Shown: positions 1 to 7,660, numbered from the stretch's first letter. The stretch is DNA of 7,822 nt from Lachnospiraceae bacterium (GCA_004556655.1 SFGF01000109.1:1-7822), one strand, 5' to 3'. Numbers and translations: made by a program. The notes: generated by a model not told the origin, from the sequence alone.

Positions 1-32
1 TTTTCCTGATTTTTGCTGTTTTCCTTGCACCT

Positions 33-41
33 ATTATACCA
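33..41 (-). promoter_or_regulatory. Possible extended -10 promoter element, divergent
   Basis: Read on the minus strand this is TGGTATAAT, which matches an extended -10 box (TGnTATAAT) exactly. No good -35 box lies at the usual distance; the nearest candidate is a weak TTCAAG about 20 nt upstream. If real, it would drive a gene left of the window, divergent from the dptF operon. Short A/T-rich matches arise easily by chance. Confidence 0.3.
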
Positions 42-117
42 CGAATGGGCTTCTATGGCTTGAAATATAAGGCTTTTTCTATTATTCAGGATACATTAAT
101 TAAAAAACTGTTTCTTT

Positions 118-131
118 GGGGAGGCAGGGGG
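118..131 (+). promoter_or_regulatory. Ribosome binding site of dptF
   Basis: A purine-rich run contains GGGGAGG (118-124) and AGGGGG (126-131), lying 12 and 5 nt before the ATG at 137. It supports that ATG rather than the in-frame TTG at 116, which would place the Shine-Dalgarno sequence inside the coding region. No convincing plus-strand promoter is visible before it. The best candidate, TTGAAA at 60-65 with TATTCA at 83-88, has a poor -10 box. Confidence 0.55.
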
Positions 132-136
132 CAAAT

Positions 137-1864
137 ATGAGTTGTGAATTTATCTCTGAATTGAGAAGACTTAGCAAACTTTCAGCCGAAGCGGTGCAAA
201 ATCTTGACCACTTTGATCCGCTAAAAAAATATATGCATATTACCCGTCATACTGAAATTGATTTTAAACAACTGCTGCTGAAAATTGCAGAAGTTAATCA
301 TAAACAGCTCGTTTTGGTGTGTGGCAGTGCAGGAGATGGAAAATCTCATCTTCTGTCCTATCTTAAATATAGCGATCAGGATCAAATTCTGGATTCGTAC
401 ACAATTATCAACGATGCAACAGAAAGCGATGCACCAAACCAGACGGCTATTGAAACTTTAGCTGAGAGAATCGCAGCATTTCGTGATGATCGTTTGAACG
501 ATGGTGGTCGTGAAAAGGTAGTGCTTGCGATCAATCTCGGTATGCTGAATAATTTTATTGATTCTGAACAGGGTAAATATTTCGGCAAACTGAAACAATA
601 TGTTTTAAACAACAATATTTTTAGTGTTGCCCAGCCGTTACCGTTCAATAAGGATGAGGTTTTCCACCATATTGACTTTTCAAATTATCAACTGTATACA
701 TTGACAGCTGATGGTGCGAGATCTGATTATTTGACCGAATTATTTGAAAAAATTTTTGGCAATAACACGTGCAATCCTTTTTACAACACATATATAAATC
801 AGGGATCAACTTGCCCTCATCACACGCAGTGCCCAGTTCGACACAACTTTGAGTTCCTGATGAAAGAAGACGTGAGAAAGCTTTTGATTCAGCGCATCAT
901 TGAAGTGTGCATTAAAGATAAGCTTGTTATTACTTCAAGAGATATTTTGAACTTTATTTTTGATGCAGTGGTTTCCCCAGATTTTGATGAGAAAAAACTT
1001 TGGAATCTTCTTAGCAACCCTGCCAAGTTTTTAGAAACATACATTTCTTACACGACGCCAATGTTGATCTTTGAAAATAGAGGAACGTCAAGTTTAATTG
1101 ACTGCATGACAGAAAATGCAGCAACCAGTGATAATATCGAAAAACGTGATTGTGATGTACTTGATTTTTACGCCGCAGACGATATTACCCCTATCGTTTT
1201 GTCAGAGCTGAACGGTTCAGAGTATTCAGATATTTTGCATAGTATTGGTCTTTCAGCTATTGATAACGGCAGAGATCCCCTCAAAAAATATGTTTATAAA
1301 TTTCTGCGGAATTATAAAAAGTTGACAGACAGTCAAGAGCTAAAAGCTGATCGACTATATCTGTCTTTTGTCCAAGACTTATACCATGCTTATGCTGGAA
1401 ATATTAAGCATTTGAAAAATCTTTATAGCTCTGTTAAGCATAGTATCTATTCGTGGAATGGTACTTATGGAACCGATTTGATTTGCATAGATGATTCCAG
1501 CGATGATTACAGCATTTTAGAGCAGCTAAATATTAGGTATGATGTGGCCCAAGGAAGCGGCGACGATGAAGTATTGCAATTTGCACCTGTGATTATAGTA
1601 CGTTTTAGCAATGAGACTAAAACTGAGCAGGTTTCTTTTTCGATTGACTATAGCCTCTATAGAGTGATTATGGCAATGAAGGATGGTTACTGTCCTACAT
1701 CTCAAGATCGGAATGTACACGCTGACTTTTCCAGTGGAATTATGGCATTGTCTGAATTTGGCACAAAGAAATCGAGAGTTTATATCGTCTCAAAGAGAAA
1801 AACAAGCAATATGAAATTCCTGCTTGAAGAAAGCGACTTTGGGTATAGTTTTAAGGAGGTGTAA
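137..1864 (+). CDS. dptF: DptF-like DNA phosphorothioation-dependent restriction ATPase
   Basis: This 575-aa protein has a clear P-loop, GSAGDGKS, at residues 63-70. A hydrophobic strand with a following Asn, VVLAINLGMLNNF at 128-140, resembles an AAA+/STAND sensor region. A Cys/His cluster at about 212-236 (C212, C226, C232, H236, with CPHHTQC in the middle) could bind zinc. Length, P-loop type and position directly before dptG and a DptH N-terminus match DptF (also called DndF). DptF is a cytoplasmic component of the DptFGH machine, which damages DNA lacking phosphorothioate modification. It is the first gene of the operon, and its stop lies 4 nt before the dptG start. The ORF is full length with no frameshift. 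The family call rests on motif and context recognition, not on an alignment; the zinc site is inference. Confidence 0.85.
   Translation: MSCEFISELRRLSKLSAEAVQNLDHFDPLKKYMHITRHTEIDFKQLLLKIAEVNHKQLVLVCGSAGDGKSHLLSYLKYSDQDQILDSYTIINDATESDAPNQTAIETLAERIAAFRDDRLNDGGREKVVLAINLGMLNNFIDSEQGKYFGKLKQYVLNNNIFSVAQPLPFNKDEVFHHIDFSNYQLYTLTADGARSDYLTELFEKIFGNNTCNPFYNTYINQGSTCPHHTQCPVRHNFEFLMKEDVRKLLIQRIIEVCIKDKLVITSRDILNFIFDAVVSPDFDEKKLWNLLSNPAKFLETYISYTTPMLIFENRGTSSLIDCMTENAATSDNIEKRDCDVLDFYAADDITPIVLSELNGSEYSDILHSIGLSAIDNGRDPLKKYVYKFLRNYKKLTDSQELKADRLYLSFVQDLYHAYAGNIKHLKNLYSSVKHSIYSWNGTYGTDLICIDDSSDDYSILEQLNIRYDVAQGSGDDEVLQFAPVIIVRFSNETKTEQVSFSIDYSLYRVIMAMKDGYCPTSQDRNVHADFSSGIMALSEFGTKKSRVYIVSKRKTSNMKFLLEESDFGYSFKEV
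1853..1859 (+). promoter_or_regulatory. Ribosome binding site of dptG, inside the dptF end
   Basis: AAGGAGG lies within the last codons of dptF, 9 nt before a GTG at 1869. It decides the dptG start: the in-frame TTG at 1824 has no comparable site and lies deep inside dptF. Confidence 0.8.
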
Positions 1865-1868
1865 TTCT

Positions 1869-3263
1869 GTGTTTATATTAGATCCAGAAATGATGAAAAA
1901 GACATTTCTTATGGGTGAAAACGGCACAAATTTTACACACAAGTCTGCACAACACATTAAACTATTCCCATTTACAGCTAATAACACGGCTACTATTATT
2001 ACATCGTTTTCTGCTGTAATTGGCGAATGGCTTCGCCTTGCTTGTAATCAGAACAAAGTACCGGAATCTATGGAGGCAACTTTAAGCAAACTCGCAGATT
2101 CAATGGATGATATTGGAGCCTACGAAAAAGAACAATTATTACAGATAGCTCGGAGCATCTATTGGGATGATGACGAGAAGCATTCTCTTAGACCCAAAAG
2201 CATTACGGCTATGTGCTATATTCCCTGCGATGATCAGACTGCTCTGAAGACGGCGCAGTATCTTTATAGTGTATTGGCCGATAATGAAAACCTAAGCAAC
2301 GTTGTAAATCAAGCAGCAGAGCACGCTATCAAGGAAGTCAATGTTTTGGAAAAAGCTGTATTTGAAGCTCTTCAAGCAAAAATTGAGCCGCCAGCTCCAA
2401 TTGACCCTTACTATATTGTACATCTTGCTCCTCAAAAGATTTTTATGAAAGATCTGAAATTTATCCTTAAAAATACAGCAAGGACGAAAGAATACCTTGT
2501 GGATTTGCTGGAGTTTTATCATTTTTTCTATACAAGTCAAACTTGTTTGGCATTATCAAGATTTGAATATGGTGATAGGTACGAAATAGTTCCGCTTTAT
2601 TTTAGTCTGGATTGGGAACGGACAAACAAAGCAAGAGAATGCTATAGATCGGGTTGGCAGCAGCTTCTGCCCGCAATCAAGCAGCAGTTTTATCATGCAG
2701 TTACTTTGGAGATTCTAAATCAGAATCCGACAGGTGAGCAGTTCGATTATATCGCATTAAGAGACTATGTTCAGAAAACAGGTATGGAAGAAGAGGTGGC
2801 GGCTCAGATTCGCAGTGTCTGCGACTTGTATCGAAATGCTATTTCGGACTGCAGTGAGTTAAATGATCTTCAGAAAAATGAGCAATTAGGAACTGTTTTT
2901 TCTGAAGTTAACTATTTATACGAAAGTGTTCGAACTCAATTTAGAAATACAGGACGTGGTAGAGTCAGTGATGGCTATGTAAAGCATTTTGAAACATTTT
3001 GCCACGATCGATTTCTGAAATCACGAGGTGCCAGTGGATTGATGCTGAATATCACGGAAGAATTTTTAATCTTCCTGACGAAACTTGCTATTCATGATGA
3101 AGAAAAATTGAGTTTGAATGAAGTGTTTCGCCAGTTTGAGTTAAGAGGCGTTTTTCTGGATCAACCATCTAAAGACGAAGTTGTCCAGTTTTATACCAAG
3201 CTGAATTTGATAGAAAAGAAGAGCGATAGTGGGGATGCGCAATATGTACGAAGAATTCTTTAA
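1869..3263 (+). CDS. dptG: DptG-like DNA phosphorothioation-dependent restriction protein
   Basis: This 464-aa soluble protein begins at GTG, chosen because of the strong AAGGAGG site just upstream. It has no P-loop, membrane segment or known catalytic motif. It is largely helical, and its last ~68 residues (about 397-464) look like a winged helix: helices around EEFLIFLTKLAI and SLNEVFRQFELRG, then KDEVVQFYTKLNLIEKK and a terminal strand QYVRRIL. Size, this C-terminal pattern, and its place between dptF and a DptH N-terminus identify it as DptG (DndG), the middle component of the DptFGH restriction complex. The biochemical role of DptG in the family is poorly defined; DNA or partner binding through the winged helix is inference. 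Its end overlaps the next gene by about 20 nt, which suggests translational coupling. The ORF appears intact. Confidence 0.82.
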   Translation: MFILDPEMMKKTFLMGENGTNFTHKSAQHIKLFPFTANNTATIITSFSAVIGEWLRLACNQNKVPESMEATLSKLADSMDDIGAYEKEQLLQIARSIYWDDDEKHSLRPKSITAMCYIPCDDQTALKTAQYLYSVLADNENLSNVVNQAAEHAIKEVNVLEKAVFEALQAKIEPPAPIDPYYIVHLAPQKIFMKDLKFILKNTARTKEYLVDLLEFYHFFYTSQTCLALSRFEYGDRYEIVPLYFSLDWERTNKARECYRSGWQQLLPAIKQQFYHAVTLEILNQNPTGEQFDYIALRDYVQKTGMEEEVAAQIRSVCDLYRNAISDCSELNDLQKNEQLGTVFSEVNYLYESVRTQFRNTGRGRVSDGYVKHFETFCHDRFLKSRGASGLMLNITEEFLIFLTKLAIHDEEKLSLNEVFRQFELRGVFLDQPSKDEVVQFYTKLNLIEKKSDSGDAQYVRRIL

Positions 3264-6200
3264 TTACATAGCAACACGCATTATCAGCTATTTTGAGCAG
3301 GAATGCGATAATTTACATGACGGTGACCGGTTTTGCTTCAAGCTTGATAATGGGGAGTTGGTAGAACAGGTAAATGATGCATTATATGATATTACGCTTA
3401 AAAAGGATATTCAGGGCAAATTTTCTTATCAAGAAAAGTATCATACATTTACTGTAAAACTTACAAATAAGGAGATTATTATTGCTGCGCAGGTCAATGG
3501 AATGACAGATGACTTCTTTGCTACGCTGCGAAATATTCCTTTGTCTATTAACAAAAATCCCATTTTGATGATTACCTGTGCACCAATAGACACAATTTCT
3601 AGTGCTACTCGTGATCTTTCAGCAAAAGGAATGCCTTTCTGTGCGGATGAGTTGCTCAAGACCATCGAACAAAACATAGAAGAGGCTCAACTGTCTGCAG
3701 CCGACCATGTATTGCTGATGCACGAATTAAAGCGAAAAAAGTCTGATCGTTTTGCGGATCGAAAGTCACTGTTTGAATATAAAGGCCTGTTAACATCTGT
3801 GTGCACTGGAAGAGTAAGCGAGGAGAGTTGGATTGATTTCCGTTTGCTTCCGGATGCAAATGGACTAGCTTTGAAATCTGATCCCAAAAAGCAGGAACAA
3901 CAGATCGATGAAAATCACCGCGATTTTGAAATGATCGATAAGATTTTCAAATTTGGCAATTTACGTGATGGACTTGATAGTAGTTTTGACAGTAGCTTTA
4001 TCAGTGAGTTGGAAAATAAAAAGCGTCAAGGAATCAACTGGTTTGAGAATCTTACCTACGCAGATGTAATGCGTTCAAAGGCTAAAAAGGAAAAAAAGCA
4101 GAATACACCTCTTATAATCGATAATGATTCCATTGTTGCTTATTGTGGTAGCCCGATAGAGTATGAATTTCAGCAAGATCAGAAACTTTTTATTCGAGAT
4201 GGTGGTACCACGAAAGCAAAGCAACGTGAGAAACATATCCTGATTTATAATCCTGAAAAGAAGGAAACGGTCACGATTGCTGTCCCTTTCAATATAGCTG
4301 TTCGTAAAGACTTAATTATGATAAAAGACTCCAATATAGCGACAAATTTAGGGGAGTCTAAAGAATTACGGTTACAGATTCAAGCAGATGGTTGCGTATT
4401 TACTAATGTGGATATACGTGATCCCAGCAGTGATACGGCAGTATTCCATCTCAAAATCTGTATTTTAGACCTAAATCCTTCTTATTTGGAAAATCTTCAG
4501 ACATGCTATAAAATCGAAGGTAGTGGTAAAAAACGCCGCATTATTGCAGAGGGTATTAAAGAGTGCCTAGTCATCAATCCAGGGGCATCAAATCAGATCA
4601 GTGCAGTTGTAGCAGAACAAGAGATTTATTCGTGTAATTTTGATACAACATTGACATTGGTATTAGATGAAAATAGTGTTTCTCCGGATAATGGCAAAGT
4701 TCTTTTTAATCTTTCCTGCGGATCTATACAGATCCCTTTGGGCATTTCTGATGATACGGTAAAGCCGTCCAAATTGACTGGTGTAAAAGCATTTAAGCAA
4801 AAAAATGAGCGGCAACGTGGGTTTGAATACAGGAGCGGAAAAATCATGGACGAGGATGAAAATGCATATGTTGCTATTGAATTCTCTGACAGCACAAACG
4901 GAGATTTGGACCAGTACCGCATTGTCCGTTCGTGGTCGTGGAAAAAGGGTGAGCCGAAAGAAGATTTCCAAGTGGTAAAGAATGGATATCACTTAGCCGA
5001 TCAAGATCTGGCTGACTTTCAAACTTTCTTGCTTCACTTGATTCCACCAGCACTTCTGAAATTGTGCTTTTTTGATGGTGAACGAATAGCTGAGTATTTA
5101 TTGGACGACCAAAAAAACAATGTGCGAGATGCTCTCATGGTTTTAAGTGGCAACGACACCTTCGACATTATGTATTCCAATGTTAGAAAGGTTTTAACAT
5201 CCAGTAGTTCTGAGGAGGACGACATAACCAGGGAATATCTCCAGAGTAAGTCTACACTAAAAAGACTAAGACAAACGAGAGATCGTCTGGCAGATGAAAT
5301 TGCAGAGCTTCAAGCCCAGCAAGATGAGAAAAACGCTGATATTGAACGACTCAAAAAGGAATATTCAGACCAAGGCGGTATTTCTCTGGATGAATGGAAA
5401 ACATTAAATACACAGCTTAAGGAAGAGGAAGAGCGTAGAGAACGCATCAACTGGGAGCGAAAGGCCACGGCAGCAGAAATACTTCCGTTTATTATTGTTG
5501 GGCCGCTGCTCGATCAGGTTCGTCCTCAAATTGCCAGAGAACATGAATTTAAAACATGGAAGGCAATTTCAGAATCTATCCAAACAGATAGATTCAAAAA
5601 TGCTGTTGTTTCCTCTGTAGATAAAGCTGGTGCTCCTGATGCAGAACGGTTGGGTTCCATTCTATACGACGATATTATAAAGTTCTTACTTCCTGCAAAT
5701 GGATGGGCAGATTTTGTTCCTCTTTTTGGACTTTCAGACGATGATGAAATGAGGGTTCAGGCTGTTTTAAATCGTGTATCGCAATTCGAAATAAAAAAAA
5801 TTGCTGGTTATCGGAAACGCTTAGATAAGTCTCTAAAAAAATCCCAGGAAATTAGAGAAAAACTTCAAAATAGTTCTGTTGAGAATTACCAGGAATATAC
5901 GGATGCTATATCTAAAATTACAAAAGAAATTTATGACCTTTCCCTACAGTCTCAGAGTAAACAAACAGAGTTAACCGCTTGCGAGGAAGACATTATTGCC
6001 GCTGAAAAAGAACTAGAAACAGCATATAAAAAGTTGGAAATGGATATTAAGCGTCGTTCTGTATCGGCTATTTCCAGTAAGGTATTACTGTTACTGGAAG
6101 ACTTGCAAGTCATAATATTTGATAGGCTGATTCGAGAGGTTCGTGAAGATACTCTAACTGAATTTAATCGCTTGATTCGCAAAAGGAAATTTATTGATGA

Positions 6201-6747
6201 CATTCAGATCGATAACGAGTTTCGAGTACATTTGTTGCGGAAGCAGATTGTGGAAAAAAAGGATCTGATTAAAATCTGTCGTCGATCCGGTATTGCGGGT
6301 ATTCAAAGAAGTCTGCGCAAATATGCATTTTCTCAGTTAAGTGAATTGATCGGAAATCCTGACGAAAGAAATTTTGGCAAAGAATTGGAGTCTTGTCATC
6401 TTAACGAATTTGAGCTTATGATGGAAATAGACAAAGATACTTTGTCTAAGGGTGAAACCCAAGTATTTGTCATGTCACTTTATTGGGCGATGATGCAACA
6501 ATGCAAGTGTGAACTTCCCTTTATTATTGATACTCCATTTGCCCGTATTGACACGGATCATAGAGCTAATATAGTGGAGCAGTTTTTCAAGCGTCTTCCT
6601 GGCCAGCTTTTTGTCCTGTCCACTAACGAAGAAATCGGTTCGAAGCACATGCTGGCGTTGCATGATCAGACCTCTAATATTTTCTTGTTGGAATATGGTG
6701 ATGATAAATGTACACATATCATGAATAATCAGTATTTTGAGGTGTAA
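3244..6747 (+). CDS. Chimeric DptH N-terminus / DndD C-terminus protein
   Basis: An 1167-aa ORF starts at ATG 3244 (GGGG 9 nt upstream; ATG 3235 and GTG 3229 are in-frame alternatives). Residues 1 to ~530 follow dptG as DptH does and match the DptH N-terminal half: a helical start (MYEEFFNYIATRII), an alpha/beta part, then a beta-rich stretch (~300-520). From ~536 on it reads as DndD: YVAIEFSD (542-549), VRSW (561-564), the FFDGE motif (609-613), coiled-coil arms (~659-740 and ~857-940), an ABC/SMC signature LSKGETQ (1067-1073), Walker B PFIIDTPFARID (1092-1103) and LSTNEE (1125-1130). DndD is the SMC-like ATPase of DNA sulfur modification. Missing are the DndD N-terminus with its Walker A, and the DptH C-terminal ATPase; the ORF contains no GK[ST]. 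It is therefore probably inactive as either protein. It may result from an in-frame deletion, a misassembly, or a genuine fusion with a new role. Confidence 0.8.
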   Translation: MYEEFFNYIATRIISYFEQECDNLHDGDRFCFKLDNGELVEQVNDALYDITLKKDIQGKFSYQEKYHTFTVKLTNKEIIIAAQVNGMTDDFFATLRNIPLSINKNPILMITCAPIDTISSATRDLSAKGMPFCADELLKTIEQNIEEAQLSAADHVLLMHELKRKKSDRFADRKSLFEYKGLLTSVCTGRVSEESWIDFRLLPDANGLALKSDPKKQEQQIDENHRDFEMIDKIFKFGNLRDGLDSSFDSSFISELENKKRQGINWFENLTYADVMRSKAKKEKKQNTPLIIDNDSIVAYCGSPIEYEFQQDQKLFIRDGGTTKAKQREKHILIYNPEKKETVTIAVPFNIAVRKDLIMIKDSNIATNLGESKELRLQIQADGCVFTNVDIRDPSSDTAVFHLKICILDLNPSYLENLQTCYKIEGSGKKRRIIAEGIKECLVINPGASNQISAVVAEQEIYSCNFDTTLTLVLDENSVSPDNGKVLFNLSCGSIQIPLGISDDTVKPSKLTGVKAFKQKNERQRGFEYRSGKIMDEDENAYVAIEFSDSTNGDLDQYRIVRSWSWKKGEPKEDFQVVKNGYHLADQDLADFQTFLLHLIPPALLKLCFFDGERIAEYLLDDQKNNVRDALMVLSGNDTFDIMYSNVRKVLTSSSSEEDDITREYLQSKSTLKRLRQTRDRLADEIAELQAQQDEKNADIERLKKEYSDQGGISLDEWKTLNTQLKEEEERRERINWERKATAAEILPFIIVGPLLDQVRPQIAREHEFKTWKAISESIQTDRFKNAVVSSVDKAGAPDAERLGSILYDDIIKFLLPANGWADFVPLFGLSDDDEMRVQAVLNRVSQFEIKKIAGYRKRLDKSLKKSQEIREKLQNSSVENYQEYTDAISKITKEIYDLSLQSQSKQTELTACEEDIIAAEKELETAYKKLEMDIKRRSVSAISSKVLLLLEDLQVIIFDRLIREVREDTLTEFNRLIRKRKFIDDIQIDNEFRVHLLRKQIVEKKDLIKICRRSGIAGIQRSLRKYAFSQLSELIGNPDERNFGKELESCHLNEFELMMEIDKDTLSKGETQVFVMSLYWAMMQQCKCELPFIIDTPFARIDTDHRANIVEQFFKRLPGQLFVLSTNEEIGSKHMLALHDQTSNIFLLEYGDDKCTHIMNNQYFEV
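4816..4863 (+). other. Estimated DptH/DndD fusion junction
   Basis: Similarity appears to switch between residues ~525 and 540 of the chimeric ORF. The segment up to about FEYRSGK reads as the end of the DptH N-terminal half, and DENAYVAIEFS onward reads as DndD shortly after its Walker A region. The frame is kept, with no stop, no repeat longer than a few bases and no insertion sequence visible at the join. If the parent locus was dptFGH-dndBCDE, the missing DNA would be several kb: the rest of dptH, dndB, dndC and the dndD start. The position is estimated by eye without an alignment. Confidence 0.55.
6739..6744 (+). promoter_or_regulatory. Ribosome binding site of dndE
   Basis: GAGGTG overlaps the last two codons of the preceding ORF and lies 5 nt before the dndE ATG at 6750. 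The spacing between stop and start is only 2 nt, so dndE is probably translated in step with the chimera. Confidence 0.65.
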
Positions 6748-6749
6748 CT

Positions 6750-7127
6750 ATGGCATTTAAATTGAAAACATCAAAAAAGACTGAGGAAATTCTGACTCAA
6801 ATTGAAAGCAGCACTAATATTCCATATGCAACACTTATTAAACTTTCATTGGCGTTGTCATTGCGCAAGGGGCCTTTACAGGAAGAGGATTTTAAGACTA
6901 ACAATTTGGGGCGAGAATTGAATCGACAGACAATTACCGGTGATGCAGATGCATTGTATAAGTGTTTGTTTGAAGTGTGTGCCCATCGCCATATGTCTGA
7001 TGAAGAATATTTCCCGGGAGCCGTAAAAGCGCACTTGGATCGTGGTGCAGTTCTTCTGCAAAACGAATTGCGATACAGCGGAAATGATTTTCTTCAGCAT
7101 CTTTCAGAGCTGGATAAGAGCATTTAA
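6750..7127 (+). CDS. dndE: DndE-like DNA sulfur modification protein
   Basis: This 125-aa protein has the DndE layout. The Lys-rich N-terminus (FKLKTSKKTEEIL, residues 3-15) leads into NIPYATLIKLSLALSLRKG (24-42), the conserved helix region of the family. The C-terminal half carries KAHLDRGAVLL, a typical DndE pattern. DndE is a small ribbon-helix-helix-like protein that forms tetramers in E. coli, binds nicked double-stranded DNA and works with DndC and DndD to put sulfur into the DNA backbone. It lies last in the operon, 2 nt after the DndD-derived end of the chimera, exactly where dndE follows dndD in complete loci. It looks full length. With no dndC in the window, its normal partner is missing unless encoded elsewhere. 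Confidence 0.88.
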   Translation: MAFKLKTSKKTEEILTQIESSTNIPYATLIKLSLALSLRKGPLQEEDFKTNNLGRELNRQTITGDADALYKCLFEVCAHRHMSDEEYFPGAVKAHLDRGAVLLQNELRYSGNDFLQHLSELDKSI

Positions 7128-7139
7128 CTAGGATGTGCT

Positions 7140-7160
7140 ATGAATAATACGCATCCATAA
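7140..7160 (+). other. Start-like site with RBS after dndE, six codons then stop
   Basis: AGGATG (7131-7136) sits a few bases before an ATG at 7140. The reading frame is only MNNTHP followed by TAA. It could be a chance match, a tiny leader, or the eroded start of a lost downstream gene; some dnd loci have further genes here. Nothing else in 7128-7185 looks coding. Confidence 0.2.
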
Positions 7161-7185
7161 AAATCTACAGATTATTTCTTAAAAC

Positions 7186-7234
7186 AAAAACTCCCGCTCG
7201 ATCCCACTAAGAATCAAAAAAAGCGGAAGTTTTT
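7186..7234. terminator. Bidirectional hairpin terminator between dndE and the convergent gene
   Basis: The arms AAAAACTCCCGCT (7186-7198) and AGCGGAAGTTTTT (7222-7234) pair over 13 positions with one mismatch and a 23-nt loop. T-runs follow the GC-rich stem on both strands. It can therefore end the dpt/dnd operon on the plus strand and the DUF6061-like gene (ending at 7308) on the minus strand. Confidence 0.8.
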
Positions 7235-7307
7235 ATAACTAACAGTGTTTTATCTCGCTGCCAGCTATAGAGGAAGTATTTCAATGTATCGCTGACAGAT
7301 TTGATTA

Positions 7308-7559
7308 TCAGTCGAAATCCAACTGCGGAATATTCGTTACGGTTCGCAAGTATTCTTCTGGGTCAGCATTCAAAATCAATTCCGCATAGGACAGCGGATC
7401 ATTGTAGATGAGCCAGTCCAGTTCAGACCGCTGGAAACGGCTATTTGCCACCTCATCCTCAACAGCGGTACAGTTAATGGAAATCATGCTGCTATCAGAA
7501 TATCTTAGTTCAACGCACCCGGTATCCATGTTAAATTCACAGGAAAGTAATGTTTTCAT
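7308..7559 (-). CDS. DUF6061-like small protein of unknown function
   Basis: This 83-aa acidic protein has no signal peptide, membrane segment or catalytic motif. The pattern MKTLLSCEFNMDTGCVELRY at the start, then CTAVEDEVAN and SELDWLIYNDPLSYAELIL, matches small proteins annotated as DUF6061 that I know from Clostridia, often near mobile elements; their function is unknown. The start at 7559 was chosen over an upstream in-frame ATG (7592) because a GGAGGA site (minus strand, 7567-7572) lies 7 nt before it. The gene is convergent with the dnd operon, with hairpins of related sequence on both sides. It is probably a separate transcription unit unrelated to phosphorothioation. Confidence 0.7.
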   Translation of the reverse strand: MKTLLSCEFNMDTGCVELRYSDSSMISINCTAVEDEVANSRFQRSELDWLIYNDPLSYAELILNADPEEYLRTVTNIPQLDFD

Positions 7560-7566
7560 AATGCTA

Positions 7567-7572
7567 TCCTCC
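7567..7572 (-). promoter_or_regulatory. Ribosome binding site of the DUF6061-like gene
   Basis: GGAGGA on the minus strand, 7 nt before the ATG at 7559, sets the start codon. Confidence 0.75.
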
Positions 7573-7593
7573 AATATTGGCTCTGTTAACAAG

Positions 7594-7636
7594 AAAAACT
7601 CCCGCCTAATTCCTGTTAGGAATCAGACGGGAGTTT
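7594..7636 (-). terminator. Minus-strand hairpin terminator, related to the one at 7186-7234
   Basis: AAACTCCCG (7596-7604) pairs perfectly with CGGGAGTTT (7628-7636), and the inner CTAATTCCT/AGGAATCAG arms extend the stem with a mismatch. On the minus strand the stem is followed by TTTTTCTT, a good terminator for a gene lying to the right and read leftward. It resembles the hairpin at 7186-7234 in sequence and orientation: both share GATTC-TA, GGA and GCGGGAGTTTTT on the minus strand. Confidence 0.7.
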
Positions 7637-7660
7637 CGTATGCACCCGAAAACCGTCAGC

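Noticed and set aside
60..88. TTGAAA and TATTCA with 17-nt spacing as the operon promoter
   Set aside because: The -10 box matches the consensus at only half its positions. The real promoter may be further upstream or use another factor.
116..136. TTG at 116 as the dptF start
   Set aside because: The purine-rich ribosome binding site would lie inside the coding region; ATG 137 fits it better. The TTG at 1824 for dptG was rejected for the same kind of reason.
382..648. Minus-strand ORF of 88 aa inside dptF, and similar antisense ORFs in dptG, the chimera and dndE
   Set aside because: They lie fully inside well-supported plus-strand genes, have no good ribosome binding site and encode no recognisable domains.
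4531..4548. GSGKKRR in the chimera as a possible P-loop
   Set aside because: It lacks the Ser/Thr after the Gly-Lys and the GxxxxGK spacing, and it sits in a beta-rich, Lys/Arg-rich turn rather than after a hydrophobic strand.
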